From Scleromatobacter sp039920745 (GTDB lineage Bacteria > Pseudomonadota > Gammaproteobacteria > Burkholderiales > Burkholderiaceae_C): 64,000 bases of DNA. The first letter of the stretch is position 1; every line of letters begins with the position of its first letter. The DNA lies in contig JBDSDD010000029.1 of NCBI GenBank assembly GCA_039920745.1, positions 124,001 through 188,000 of the forward strand, written 5' to 3'. Positions 1 to 8,804 of this stretch are shown piece by piece. Position numbers and translations under genes: made by a program. The notes beneath the pieces were generated by a model. The model was not told where the DNA came from, searched no databases, and worked only from the letters and a program-made list of their open reading frames with translations.

Positions 1-426
1 GCGCTGGCGCTGCAATACCCGGACACCCCGCAGATGCTGCTGGCCGCCGACGTCGACCACCTGCGCCACGTCAACGACACCTGGTCCCACGCCACGGGTG
101 ACACGGTGCTGCAGGCGGTCGCGGGCGTGCTGCGCGCGCAGTCGCGCCCGCAGGACGTGCTCGCGCGGGCGGACGGCAACCTGTTCGTCGTCGCGCTCGG
201 CGGCCCCGTCTCCACGACCCGCGCGCTGCTGGTGGCCGAGCGGCTGCGCGCCGCCATCGAGGGCCACGCCTGGATGGCGGTCGGCTCGGGGCTGCGCGTC
301 ACCGCCAGCATTGGCGTGGCCGCGCGGGCGCCAGGCGAGTCGCTGGACGACGTTCTGGAGCGCGCCGGCGCCGCGCTCCAGGAGTGCAAGCGCAGCGGCC
401 GCAACCAGGTGCGCTCGCGGGCCTGA
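1..426 (+). CDS. GGDEF-domain protein, C-terminal part (5'-truncated by window edge)
   Basis: The frame is open from base 1 and ends at TGA 424-426, so only about 141 C-terminal residues are visible. The segment follows a GGDEF (diguanylate cyclase-type) fold: an AADVDHLRHVND block resembling the metal-binding start of the domain, then GDTVLQAVAGVLRAQ, and RADGNLFVVALG where RxGGDEF would be expected. The signature GG[D/E]EF therefore reads DGNLF, so cyclic-di-GMP synthesis at this site is unlikely; the domain may sense or bind nucleotide or protein instead. The tail (ASIGVA, ALQECKRSGRNQV) matches the usual end of GGDEF domains. Any N-terminal sensor domain lies outside the window. Family assignment is firm; loss of activity is inferred from the motif alone. 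Confidence 0.8.
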   Translation, partial: ALALQYPDTPQMLLAADVDHLRHVNDTWSHATGDTVLQAVAGVLRAQSRPQDVLARADGNLFVVALGGPVSTTRALLVAERLRAAIEGHAWMAVGSGLRVTASIGVAARAPGESLDDVLERAGAALQECKRSGRNQVRSRA

Positions 427-517
427 CGAGGCGTCGCCGTGCGGTGCTGCGGGGTGCGGCGGGGGGTGCGGGTTAGTCTGCGCCTGCCTGTGTAACGCCG
501 GCGTCCCCGGCGCCCGC

Positions 518-523
518 TAAAAT
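518..523 (+). promoter_or_regulatory. Candidate -10 element upstream of yajC
   Basis: TAAAAT lies in the 226-bp gap before yajC, in the context GCTAAAATG, which recurs ahead of fba and purE in this window. No convincing -35 hexamer is visible at the right distance, so this is only a suggestion for the start of the yajC-secD-secF transcript. Confidence 0.3.
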
Positions 524-652
524 GATGGGTTGGTCGAACTGCGCCGGGCTTGAATCGCCCGACAGTGGCTCCACCTCGACCGCACGTTTTCACAGCGGCG
601 CGACGCCTTGAATGGCCGCCCGCCCCCACGTTTTCCCTGAGGATCTTCCGCC

Positions 653-976
653 GTGTTCCTGATCTCCACCGCCTACGCCCAGACCGCGGCGCCTGCTGCC
701 TCCTCTGGCGACAACAGCTTCCTGTTCATCATGATCCCGATGTTCGTGATCATGTACTTCGTGATGATCCGGCCGCAGATGAAGCGCGCCAAGGAGCAGA
801 AGGCGCTGATCTCCGGGGTTGCCAAGGGTGACGAGATCGTGACCGTGGGTGGCATCATCGGCCGCATCTCCAAGCTGGGCGAGTCGTACGTGCACATCGA
901 GACCGGCGGCAACGTCGAGCTGCAGATCCAGCGCAGCGCGATCGTCCAGATCCTGCCCAAGGGCACGCTGAAGTAA
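653..976 (+). CDS. yajC: Preprotein translocase subunit YajC
   Basis: A 107-residue single-pass inner-membrane protein that associates with SecD-SecF in the accessory Sec complex. It begins MFLISTAYAQ, has a hydrophobic segment at about residues 24-40 (FLFIMIPMFVIMYFVMI), then the conserved RPQMKRAKEQ and a basic cytoplasmic domain with GDEIVTVGGIIGRI. Length is normal for the family. The start is GTG at 653, preceded by GAGGA about 9 bases upstream; no ATG gives the expected N terminus. secD begins 109 bp downstream, the usual yajC-secD-secF order. The tgt gene, often found upstream in proteobacteria, is not in the visible part. Confidence 0.95.
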   Translation: MFLISTAYAQTAAPAASSGDNSFLFIMIPMFVIMYFVMIRPQMKRAKEQKALISGVAKGDEIVTVGGIIGRISKLGESYVHIETGGNVELQIQRSAIVQILPKGTLK

Positions 977-1085
977 GAAGACCCCCGTCAGCACGCTGCG
1001 CCACCGGCGCGCTGTGTCTGACGCCGTCGCCCCGCGAGCCTGCCAAGGCGCCGCGACGGCCCGCGACGCCTTCGAGGAAACACGC

Positions 1086-3044
1086 ATGAATCGCTACCCT
1101 GTCTGGAAATTCGCTTTGATGGCCCTGGCCGTCGTGTTCGGCCTGCTGTACACGGTGCCCAACCTGTACGGCGACGCTCCGGCCGTGCAAGTCTCGGCCT
1201 CCAAGCTGACCACCAAGGTCGGATCGGAGACGGTCACGCAGGTGCAGCAACTGCTGTCGGCGGCGTCCATCACGCCGGACTACGTGAACTTCGAAGGCAC
1301 GTCCGTGCACGCGCGCTTCGCCACCACGGACATCCAGATCCACGCCCGCGACGTGATCAACGCCGGCCTCAATGCAGGATCCGACAAGGACGCGCAGCCC
1401 TACGCCGTGGCGCTCAACATGGTGCCGCGCTCGCCGCGCTGGATGGCCTCGCTGCTGCATGCGCTGCCGATGTACCTGGGCCTGGACCTGCGCGGTGGCG
1501 TGCACTTCCTGCTGCAGGTCGATCTGAAGGCCGCGCTCGACAAGAAGATCGAGGTGCTGGTGACCGACACCCGTACCCTGTTGCGCGAGAAGCAACTGCG
1601 TACCGCGGTGTCGCGTGACGGCAGCGCCGTCACGATGGTCTTCCACGACCAGGCCACTGCGACGCAGGCCGTCAACGTCCTCACCGATGGCTTCACCGAC
1701 GCGCAGTGGACGTCCGCCAGCGACGGCACCGACGTGAGGGTCACCGGCGTCCTGAAGCAGTCCGCGCTGATCAAGGCGCAGGACCAGGCGATCAAGCAGA
1801 ACATGACGACGCTGGGCAATCGCGTCGCTGGCCTCGGCACGTCCGAGCCGGTGATCCAGCAGCAGGGCGCCGACCGCATCGTCGTCGAGCTGCCCGGCAT
1901 CCAGGACACCACCAAGGCGAAAGAGCTGATCGGCCGCACGGCGACGCTCGAGATCCACATGGTCGACCAGAGCGCCGAGGGCGCCGCCGCGGCGACGGGC
2001 GGCGCGGCCGTGCCGCTGACCGACGACCTCTATCCGAACAGCCCGGATGTCTCCCGGCACGCCGGCGCGTCGACGGTCGTCAAGAAGGAGATCGTCATCA
2101 GCGGCGACGACCTGGCCAACGCGGACGCCAACTTCGACAACCAGAACAATGGCTCGATCGTGAAGCTGCAGTTGAACGCCAAGGGCGCGCGCAGCATGAA
2201 GGACGTGTCCAGCCAGAACATCGGCAAGCTGATGTCCATCGTCCTGTTCGAGAAGGGCAAGGGCCAGGTCATCAGCGTTGCGACGATCCAGAGCGAACTG
2301 GGTGAGAACTTCCAGATCTCGGGCATCGGCAACGCCGAGGAAGCCACCGAGCTGGCGCTGCTCCTGCGCTCCGGCGCACTCGCCGCGCCGATGGAGTTCA
2401 TCGAGGAAACGGCCATCGGCCCGAGCCTTGGCGCCGACAACATCGCCAAGGGCCTGCACAGCGTGGCCTGGGGCTTCGCCGCGATCCTCGTGTTCATGTG
2501 CGCCTACTACTTGCTGTTCGGCGTGATCTCCACGCTGTCGCTGGGCGTCAACCTGCTGCTGCTGGTGGCGATCCTGTCGCTGATCCAGACCACGCTGACC
2601 TTGCCGGGCATCGCCGCCATCGCGCTGACGCTGGGCATGGCGATCGACGCCAACGTGCTGGTCAACGAGCGCATCCGCGAGGAGTTGCGGGCCGGCAGCG
2701 CACCGCAGACGGCGATCGCCGCCGGCTACGAGCGGGCCTGGGCCACCATCCTGGACTCCAACATCACGACGCTGATCGCCGGCGGCTCGCTGCTGTTGTT
2801 CGGCTCGGGCGCCATCAAGGGCTTCGCCATCGTGCACTGCCTGGGCATCCTGACGTCGATGTTCTCGGCGGTGTTCTTCTCGCGCGGCCTGGTCAACGTC
2901 TGGTACGGCCGCCAGAAGAAGCTCAAGTCCATCCTGATCGGCCAGGTCTGGAAGGGCGGAGCCATCCAGCCCGGCAACGTGCCGCAGCCCGACGACCTGA
3001 CGGACGCCGCCGAACTGGCCAAGCGGCCGGACGCCGCTCGCTGA
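1086..3044 (+). CDS. secD: Protein translocase subunit SecD
   Basis: SecD, 652 residues, is an inner-membrane component that works with SecF and uses the proton gradient to pull secreted proteins out of the SecYEG channel on the periplasmic side. The N-terminal membrane helix (about residues 7-24) is followed by a large periplasmic domain with LGLDLRGGVHFLLQVD, and the C-terminal half carries the RND-type helices with GMAIDANVLVNERIREE. The frame is open further upstream, but ATG 1086 has GAGGAA 7 bases before it and gives the standard MNRYPVWKFAL start. secF follows after 28 bp. Length and motifs are normal. Confidence 0.97.
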   Translation: MNRYPVWKFALMALAVVFGLLYTVPNLYGDAPAVQVSASKLTTKVGSETVTQVQQLLSAASITPDYVNFEGTSVHARFATTDIQIHARDVINAGLNAGSDKDAQPYAVALNMVPRSPRWMASLLHALPMYLGLDLRGGVHFLLQVDLKAALDKKIEVLVTDTRTLLREKQLRTAVSRDGSAVTMVFHDQATATQAVNVLTDGFTDAQWTSASDGTDVRVTGVLKQSALIKAQDQAIKQNMTTLGNRVAGLGTSEPVIQQQGADRIVVELPGIQDTTKAKELIGRTATLEIHMVDQSAEGAAAATGGAAVPLTDDLYPNSPDVSRHAGASTVVKKEIVISGDDLANADANFDNQNNGSIVKLQLNAKGARSMKDVSSQNIGKLMSIVLFEKGKGQVISVATIQSELGENFQISGIGNAEEATELALLLRSGALAAPMEFIEETAIGPSLGADNIAKGLHSVAWGFAAILVFMCAYYLLFGVISTLSLGVNLLLLVAILSLIQTTLTLPGIAAIALTLGMAIDANVLVNERIREELRAGSAPQTAIAAGYERAWATILDSNITTLIAGGSLLLFGSGAIKGFAIVHCLGILTSMFSAVFFSRGLVNVWYGRQKKLKSILIGQVWKGGAIQPGNVPQPDDLTDAAELAKRPDAAR

Positions 3045-3072
3045 CCCGCCCCGGAACCTCAAGGACACTCAC

Positions 3073-4110
3073 ATGGAATTCTTCCGTATCCGGCGCGACA
3101 TCCCGTTTATGCGGCACGCGCTGGTGTTCAACATCATCTCGCTGCTGACGTTCCTCGCGGCCGTCTTCTTCCTGGTCACGCGCGGCCTGGACTTCTCGAT
3201 CGAGTTCACTGGCGGCACCTCGGTGCAGGCCACCTACGCCAAGTCGGCCGATCTCGAACGCCTGCGCAGCGTGGCCAGCCGCATGGGGTATGGCGACGTC
3301 CAGGTGCAGAACTACGGCACCTCGCACGACGTCATCATCCGCGTGCAGACCAAGGCTGGCATCGACCAGAAGCAGGTGCCGACGCACGTGTTCGATGTCC
3401 TTTGCAAGGCCGAGTCGGGCACGGTCAGCACGGTCGATGAGATCACCGCCAAGGGCGAATCGCTGACGCGCCGCACCTGCACGGACGGCAGCAAGATCGA
3501 GCCGGTGGTGTTCAAGAGCAGCGCGCTCGTCGGCCCGTCCGTCGGCGAGGAATTGATGCGCAACGGCGCCTACGCCATGATCAGCGTGATCATCGGCATC
3601 ATGCTGTACCTCGCCTTCCGCTTCGAATGGAAGTTCTCCATCGCGGCGATTGTCGCCAACTTGCATGATGTCATCATCATCCTGGGCTTTTTCGCGTTCT
3701 TCCAGTGGGAGTTCTCGCTTTCGGTGCTGGCGGGCGTGCTGGCCGTGCTGGGGTACTCCGTCAACGAGTCGGTCGTGATCTTCGACCGGATCCGCGAGAC
3801 TTTCAGGCGTTTTCGCAAGCTGACGACGATGCAGGTGATCGATCATGCGATCACCAGCACGATCAGCCGCACGATCATCACCCACTTCTGCACGCAGATG
3901 ATGGTGCTGTCGATGTTGATCTTCGGCGGCCCGACGCTTCACTATTTCGCGGTGGCGCTGACGATCGGCATCTGCTTCGGCATCTACTCGTCGGTCTTCG
4001 TCGCGGCAGCCATCGCCATGTGGCTGGGCGTCAAGCGGGAAGACCTTGTGCACACCAGCGCGAAGAATGAGATCGACCCGAATGACCCGAATGCGGGCGC
4101 CGTGGTGTAG
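3073..4110 (+). CDS. secF: Protein translocase subunit SecF
   Basis: SecF, 345 residues, is the partner of SecD in the membrane translocase accessory complex. Visible features are an N-terminal membrane helix (about 18-36), the LDFSIEFTGGTSVQ motif just after it, a periplasmic domain with a cysteine-containing insert (VLCKAE ... RRTCTDG), and five C-terminal helices with NESVVIFDRIRE, the SecF equivalent of the SecD VNERIREE motif. A ribosome-binding site (AAGGA) precedes ATG 3073. It is the last gene of the yajC-secD-secF cluster; the next gene starts 56 bp later and may be co-transcribed. Confidence 0.97.
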   Translation: MEFFRIRRDIPFMRHALVFNIISLLTFLAAVFFLVTRGLDFSIEFTGGTSVQATYAKSADLERLRSVASRMGYGDVQVQNYGTSHDVIIRVQTKAGIDQKQVPTHVFDVLCKAESGTVSTVDEITAKGESLTRRTCTDGSKIEPVVFKSSALVGPSVGEELMRNGAYAMISVIIGIMLYLAFRFEWKFSIAAIVANLHDVIIILGFFAFFQWEFSLSVLAGVLAVLGYSVNESVVIFDRIRETFRRFRKLTTMQVIDHAITSTISRTIITHFCTQMMVLSMLIFGGPTLHYFAVALTIGICFGIYSSVFVAAAIAMWLGVKREDLVHTSAKNEIDPNDPNAGAVV

Positions 4111-4166
4111 ATTGCACGCATAACGCTCACGACAGCGGGCAAACCCAAGGGAAGCGAAGCAGACGG

Positions 4167-6860
4167 ATGGTCGAGGGCAAATCGTCGCCAGATATCGCAC
4201 GCAAGGCTCGGCAGACATTCGCCGAGCAGATGGCCGATGCGGGCCCGCGCCTGCTCGCGGCCGTGCTGGAGGCCGCACGGCTGCTTCTCGACAAGCCGGC
4301 GGAGCGCTCGGTGGCCCAGCAGCGCCGCGACACGCTGCAATCCTTGATGACCCACGGCGAGGAGTGGATCGAGCGCCAGGGCGAGATGCTGCGCGACGCC
4401 TGTGTCGCCGATCGCCAGTCCACGGGCACCGGCGCGCTCGTGGCGTCGATGCAGGGGCACACGCAGAAGCTGATGCTGGTCGATGACGAGACGGTGCAGA
4501 AGGAGATCTTCATCTCGCGCCTGTCCCAAGCCATCGTCGACATTGCCGTCTGGGAGCTCAACGACCTGACGACCCGCGTGGCGGCCCTCGAAGGGCTGGA
4601 GGAACTGGCCGACCACGACCTGTTTCGTCCCCAGCAGTTGTCCAAGATCATCGTCCGCTCGTTCATCGACAGCGACTTCGGCCCCGACGCCTGGGCGGGC
4701 GTCGAGAGCGTCATGAAGGTGGAGATCTCGGCGCTGGCCACCGAGGCGTACCACGAGGCCAATCGATTCCTGATCGAGAAAGGCGTGCTGCCCGACGTCA
4801 ACCTGCGCACGCTCATCCGTCGCAGCGTGGACCGCGCCCCGGTGATCGCGTCACGGCAGATGCCGATCGAGGACTTCCGCAACACCAGCAACGGCGGCGC
4901 GTCCAGCACCGGCAGCGGTGGCACGCAGTTCGCACAGACGGCCTACAGCCCGGGCTACGGCGGTGACCGCGGCGGCGCGCAGGGCGGCCAGAGCGGCTAT
5001 GGCGGCCACCAGGGCGGCAACGGCGGCCAGAGCGGCTATGGCGGCGGTCAAGGCGGCGGCCAAGGTGGTGGTCGGGGCGGACAAGGCGGACAAGGCGGCT
5101 ACGGCGGCGACCAGGGTGGCGGCAACGCGGGTGGCGGAAATGGCGGCGGCGGCGGCGGCAGCGGACAGGGCGGCGCGGCGGGCGTCGGCGTCGGGCCTGT
5201 CGGCGGCGGTGGCCAGGGCGGTGGCGGCATGGCCGACTTCATGCGCAACACGGCAATGCAACCGATGGGCGGCGACGGGGGCGCGGGCGGTGGCCCTGGC
5301 GGGCCGGGCGCACCCAACGTCGGCATCAGCGTCACGGGCAACGTCAAGGCGCCCGGCGGCGGCAGTGGCGGTCAATTCGCGTCGCCGGCGCAGGTTCAGG
5401 TCGACGCCACGCTGAGGCGGTTCGGCCGCACCATGGAGCGCCACGTCCAGGGCTTCATGAACACGCAGCGCTTCTCGATGCCGTCGGGTGAGATGACGGG
5501 GGCGATCGCCGCCGCCCAGCAGGTGTTCGTCCAGCATGTCGAGGCGCGCCGCAACGAAGGCAGCAGCCTTGCGCCGGCGGAGATGATCGACGCCCTGCGC
5601 CAGCAGAAGCAGGAGCTCAAGAGCACCGCCAACACGCAAGAAGAACGCGCCACGATCGAGGTCGTCGCGCTTCTTTTCGCCAGCATCCTCACCGAGGACC
5701 GGATCCCGTCGGCGGTGCGCGTCTGGTTTGCGCGCCTGCAGATGCCCACGTTGCGCGTCGCGATGGCCGAGCCCGACTTCTTCTCGTCGGCGCAACATCC
5801 CGCGCGCCGCCTGATCGACCGCATGGGCGCCTGCGTGATGGGCTTCGACGCCGCGCCGCAGGGCGCCGGGCCCGAGCTCGAAGGCGAAGTGGCGCGCGTG
5901 GTGCAGGTCGTCGAGGCCTTCCCCGAGACCGGCCGCAAGGTGTTCCAGACGGTGCTGGTCGAGTTCGAGCGCTTCATCGAGAAGTTCTTCCGCGACCAGA
6001 ACGAGACGACCAAGAAGGGCGTGTCGCTCGCCAGCCAGGTGGAGCAGCGCGAGACGCTGGCCATCCAGTACACGATCGAACTGCGCAAGCTGCTCGACGG
6101 CGTGCCGGTGCAGGACGGCGTGCGCGAGTTCCTGTTCCAGGTCTGGGCCGACGTGCTCGCCACCACGGCGATGCGCCATGGCCTGCAGGGCGCCGAGACG
6201 CGCATCGTGCGCGAGGCGGCGCTGGAACTGGTGTGGATCGCCAGCGCCAAGACCACCCGCGAGGAACGCGCCGAGGTCATCCGTCGCCTCGGCCCGCTGC
6301 TGGCATCGCTGCGCCAGGGCATGCTCGCCGGCGGCCTGCCGCCCGAGCGCCAGGAAACGTCGCTGCGCTCGCTCAACATCGCGCTGACCGCGGCCTTCGC
6401 GGCGCGCTCGGCGGCCATCGATCCGGATCAATTCTCGCGTCTCAAGCAGCGTCTCGAGGCACTCGACGAGATCCTGCCGGACGCCGACTTCGAGATCGAC
6501 GATTCGTTCGCGCTGGACCTTTCCGGGCACGAGTCCGACGAGCTCGAGATCGTCGCCGAAGGCGGCGCGACGCCTTCGGCCGGCGCGTTGGCGGCCACCG
6601 ACGAGATGCTGGTCGGCGCCTGGTACATGCTGGAATACCGCGACCGCCAGGAGGCGATGCAGTTGGCCTGGCAAGGCATGCGCAAGCAGCTGTCGCTGTT
6701 TGTCTCCTCCGGCGGCCGCTGCGTGCTGTTCCAGCGCCGCCGCCTCGCCGCGTTCCTGCAGGCCCAATTGCTGGTGCCGGCGCAGGATGAGTCGCTGACC
6801 ATCGCCGCCACGCGCAGCGCGATCGAGAAGATCAATGCCGATCCGGACCGCCTGAAATAA
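4167..6860 (+). CDS. DUF1631 family protein with Gly/Gln/Tyr-rich insert
   Basis: An 897-residue protein of the DUF1631 family, common in beta- and gammaproteobacteria and of unknown function (sometimes mislabelled thymidine phosphorylase). It looks cytoplasmic: no signal peptide or membrane helices. Residues 1-245 are helical and acidic, about 250-410 are a low-complexity stretch rich in GGQ, GYGG and RGG, and about 410-897 are again helical, including EIDDSFALDLS and a C-terminal SGGRCVLFQRRRLAAFL block reminiscent of PilZ-type cores. Start ATG 4167 is the first in frame. It lies 56 bp after secF and ends at a palindromic terminator shared with convergent smg. The low-complexity insert is the odd feature. 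Confidence 0.85.
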   Translation: MVEGKSSPDIARKARQTFAEQMADAGPRLLAAVLEAARLLLDKPAERSVAQQRRDTLQSLMTHGEEWIERQGEMLRDACVADRQSTGTGALVASMQGHTQKLMLVDDETVQKEIFISRLSQAIVDIAVWELNDLTTRVAALEGLEELADHDLFRPQQLSKIIVRSFIDSDFGPDAWAGVESVMKVEISALATEAYHEANRFLIEKGVLPDVNLRTLIRRSVDRAPVIASRQMPIEDFRNTSNGGASSTGSGGTQFAQTAYSPGYGGDRGGAQGGQSGYGGHQGGNGGQSGYGGGQGGGQGGGRGGQGGQGGYGGDQGGGNAGGGNGGGGGGSGQGGAAGVGVGPVGGGGQGGGGMADFMRNTAMQPMGGDGGAGGGPGGPGAPNVGISVTGNVKAPGGGSGGQFASPAQVQVDATLRRFGRTMERHVQGFMNTQRFSMPSGEMTGAIAAAQQVFVQHVEARRNEGSSLAPAEMIDALRQQKQELKSTANTQEERATIEVVALLFASILTEDRIPSAVRVWFARLQMPTLRVAMAEPDFFSSAQHPARRLIDRMGACVMGFDAAPQGAGPELEGEVARVVQVVEAFPETGRKVFQTVLVEFERFIEKFFRDQNETTKKGVSLASQVEQRETLAIQYTIELRKLLDGVPVQDGVREFLFQVWADVLATTAMRHGLQGAETRIVREAALELVWIASAKTTREERAEVIRRLGPLLASLRQGMLAGGLPPERQETSLRSLNIALTAAFAARSAAIDPDQFSRLKQRLEALDEILPDADFEIDDSFALDLSGHESDELEIVAEGGATPSAGALAATDEMLVGAWYMLEYRDRQEAMQLAWQGMRKQLSLFVSSGGRCVLFQRRRLAAFLQAQLLVPAQDESLTIAATRSAIEKINADPDRLK

Positions 6861-6882
6861 CGCCTCGCGCGCGAGGAATGGC

Positions 6883-6907
6883 AACGGCTCCCGCGGGAGC
6901 CGTTTGT
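6883..6907. terminator. Bidirectional hairpin between the DUF1631 gene and smg
   Basis: A 22-nt perfect inverted repeat, AACGGCTCCCG/CGGGAGCCGTT (6883-6904), followed on the plus strand by TGT. It sits between two convergent genes and, being flanked by an A or T pair on each strand, could serve both directions; the T-tract is short. Confidence 0.55.
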
Positions 6908-6929
6908 CATGGGGCGGCTGGCGCCCGTT

Positions 6930-7382
6930 TCAGTGGATCAGGCGCTCTTCGGGCGCGACGAACAACTCGTCGAGGATCAGCGCGTCCGGCTCCTCGCCCA
7001 GGCTCCAGAACACCATCAGGATGATGATCTTCATGTCGTCCAGGTCGAGCGGGTTGCCACCGGCGGCCATCGCGCGGTCGATCACCATTTCGCGCATCGG
7101 CGGAGGCAGAACGCCGGCCGATTCGAGGAAGGTGACGAAGCCGACGGAGGTTTCGCCGATTGCCTCGATCTCGCGCTCGGTGTACAGGCGGATGGCGTCG
7201 TCGGACTGGATGCCGGTGTAGCCTTGTGACGTGTCAGCGAGGCCGTCGAGCCAGTGCAGCGCTTCCTGGATCTCGTCCGTCTCGAATCCGACGGCAGTCA
7301 GTTTGCGCGACAACTGGTCGTGATCCGGACAGGCGTCCGGTCGCCAGTAGTTCTCGTACAGATAGACAAGGACGTCAAACAT
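6930..7382 (-). CDS. smg: Smg family protein (DUF494)
   Basis: A 150-residue Smg/DUF494 protein, function unknown. Typical family features are the start MFDVLVYLYENY, the acidic central region and the ending LDELFVAPEERLIH. It lies downstream of dprA in the same orientation, the order usual in proteobacteria (dprA-smg-topA), although topA is absent here and a convergent DUF1631 gene follows instead. A 178-bp gap separates it from dprA and contains its own promoter candidate, whose -10 box lies only 6 nt from the ATG, suggesting a leaderless message. Confidence 0.92.
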   Translation of the reverse strand: MFDVLVYLYENYWRPDACPDHDQLSRKLTAVGFETDEIQEALHWLDGLADTSQGYTGIQSDDAIRLYTEREIEAIGETSVGFVTFLESAGVLPPPMREMVIDRAMAAGGNPLDLDDMKIIILMVFWSLGEEPDALILDELFVAPEERLIH

Positions 7383-7388
7383 GAACCC

Positions 7389-7416
7389 ACTATACCGCAG
7401 CGACCGGAGCCAGCAA
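7389..7416 (-). promoter_or_regulatory. Candidate smg promoter giving a leaderless transcript
   Basis: On the minus strand TTGCTG (7416-7411), a 16-nt spacer and TATAGT (7394-7389) are followed by GGGTTC and then the smg ATG. Initiation 6-7 nt after the -10 box would fall on or next to the A of the start codon. The -10 matches 5 of 6 consensus bases, the -35 only 3. Confidence 0.4.
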
Positions 7417-7560
7417 GCGCGAGTTGGCTCTGCGCAAGGGTGCTGTTTGACCTTTGTGAAATCGTTGTGGGGAGGGCCGGATTTACATCTGGAGCACGCG
7501 CTTTCGAGCCCGATTGCATGCGACCATCATGGGCTGGGCTGACGGGATATCAGCCGTTTT

Positions 7561-8715
7561 TCAGCCTACGGCACGACGCTGCAGCAGTCCGCCGGGCAGG
7601 CGCTGAATCACCCCCGCGAGTTCCAGTTCCAACAAGCGCGCCGCCAATTGGTCGGACGCCATGCCCGTGCGGGCCGCCAACGCGTCGAACGTCACCGGAT
7701 CGTGGCCCAGCGCCGACTTCAACGCGGCGTCGGGGCCGTCGTCGTCAGCACCCACATCGTCCGCCATCGCAGCGAACAGCGACGGTTGCCTCGGAGACAG
7801 GCGCGCCGCGCGCGCGCCCTCGCGCAACCCCAGGCGCAGCTCGCGCAGCACGTCGTCGGCGCACTCCACCAGCTTGGCGCCGTCCTGGATCAGCCGATGG
7901 CAACCCCGGGACTGCGGCGAATGGATGGAACCCGGGATCGCGAACACCTCGCGCCCGCACTCGAGCGCCATGCGGGCCGTGATCAATGATCCGGACTCGA
8001 GCGCCGCCTCCACCACCAGCGTGCCTTGCGAGATGCCGGCGATCAGCCGATTGCGGCGGGGGAAATTGTCCGGCAACGGTGGCATGCCCAGCGGATACTC
8101 GCTGGCGAGCAGCCCCTCGGCGCCGATGCGGCGCATCAGGAGCGCGTGCCGGGCCGGATAGACACGGTCGAGGCCGGTGCCAACGAACGCCACAGTGCTG
8201 CCCGGGCCGTCCAGGCCGCCTTCGTGCGCCGCGCCGTCGATGCCCATTGCCAGGCCGGAAACGATGGTCAGCTTGTGCTCACTCAGGATTCGGGCGAAAT
8301 CTCGGGCGTTGTCGCGGCCTTGCGGTGTCGATTCGCGGCTGCCGACGATGGCCACGCTGGGCGTCGACAGGAGTTCGACGCGACCATGGGTGAACAGCAA
8401 GAGCGGGGGATCGGCCGTCTGCAGGAGCGCCGCCGGATAACGTGGATCGCCCAGCACGACGACGTCGCGCGGCGCGTCGGTGCTGGCGGCCAGCCAGCGC
8501 GTTGTGGTGGTGAGGCGGGCCTCGTCGCTCGCGTCGTGGCGCTTGAGCAGGTGGACGACGCCGGGTCCGACCAGCGAGCACAGCGTGGAGTCGTTCGCGG
8601 CCAGCACATGCTCGGCGGAGCCGAGGGCGGCGAGCAGTTGTCGCGCGACGGCCCGACTGATGCCTGGCGTCGTGCCCAGTTGCAGCCAAGCGGCGAGTTC
8701 TTCGCGGGACAGCAT
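7561..8715 (-). CDS. dprA: DNA-processing protein DprA
   Basis: DprA/Smf, 384 residues, binds incoming single-stranded DNA during natural transformation and loads RecA. Domains in order: a helical SAM-like N terminus (about 1-75), a Rossmann-type core with SVAIVGSRESTPQG, SGLAMGIDGAAHEG, NFPRRNRLIAG, VEAALESGSLITA and FAIPGSI, a variable linker rich in Ala/Asp, and a C-terminal winged-helix domain ending LLQRRAVG. Length and motifs are standard. It lies 89 bp after a LysM-protein gene and before smg. No other competence gene is in the window, so competence cannot be inferred from this gene alone. Confidence 0.95.
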   Translation of the reverse strand: MLSREELAAWLQLGTTPGISRAVARQLLAALGSAEHVLAANDSTLCSLVGPGVVHLLKRHDASDEARLTTTTRWLAASTDAPRDVVVLGDPRYPAALLQTADPPLLLFTHGRVELLSTPSVAIVGSRESTPQGRDNARDFARILSEHKLTIVSGLAMGIDGAAHEGGLDGPGSTVAFVGTGLDRVYPARHALLMRRIGAEGLLASEYPLGMPPLPDNFPRRNRLIAGISQGTLVVEAALESGSLITARMALECGREVFAIPGSIHSPQSRGCHRLIQDGAKLVECADDVLRELRLGLREGARAARLSPRQPSLFAAMADDVGADDDGPDAALKSALGHDPVTFDALAARTGMASDQLAARLLELELAGVIQRLPGGLLQRRAVG

Positions 8716-8804
8716 GGACGCGCCTGGCGGAGAGGGTCAGGCGCGTGAGGGGGCAGTGAATCGAGATCGGCTGCCGAACTGCTTGGCTCGGCAGCCTGAG
8801 TCGT

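Noticed and set aside
855..3068. 737-residue open frame antisense to secD
   Set aside because: Composition (Arg/Gln/His/Asp-rich, no motifs) is the typical shadow of a GC-rich gene; secD is unambiguous.
4960..5180. Possible CRISPR or DNA tandem array in the Gly-rich region
   Set aside because: Units are irregular codon-level repeats (GGC-rich) inside an intact gene; no constant repeat/spacer lengths.
4851..6884. 677-residue antisense frame opposite the DUF1631 gene
   Set aside because: Low-complexity Ala/Leu/Gln/Arg frame without motifs; shadow of the Gly-rich segment and its flanks.
7536..7565. GGCTGA...TCAGCC hairpin with T5 near the dprA stop, as a terminator
   Set aside because: The T-tract is on the plus strand, opposite to dprA and smg transcription, and no plus-strand gene ends there.
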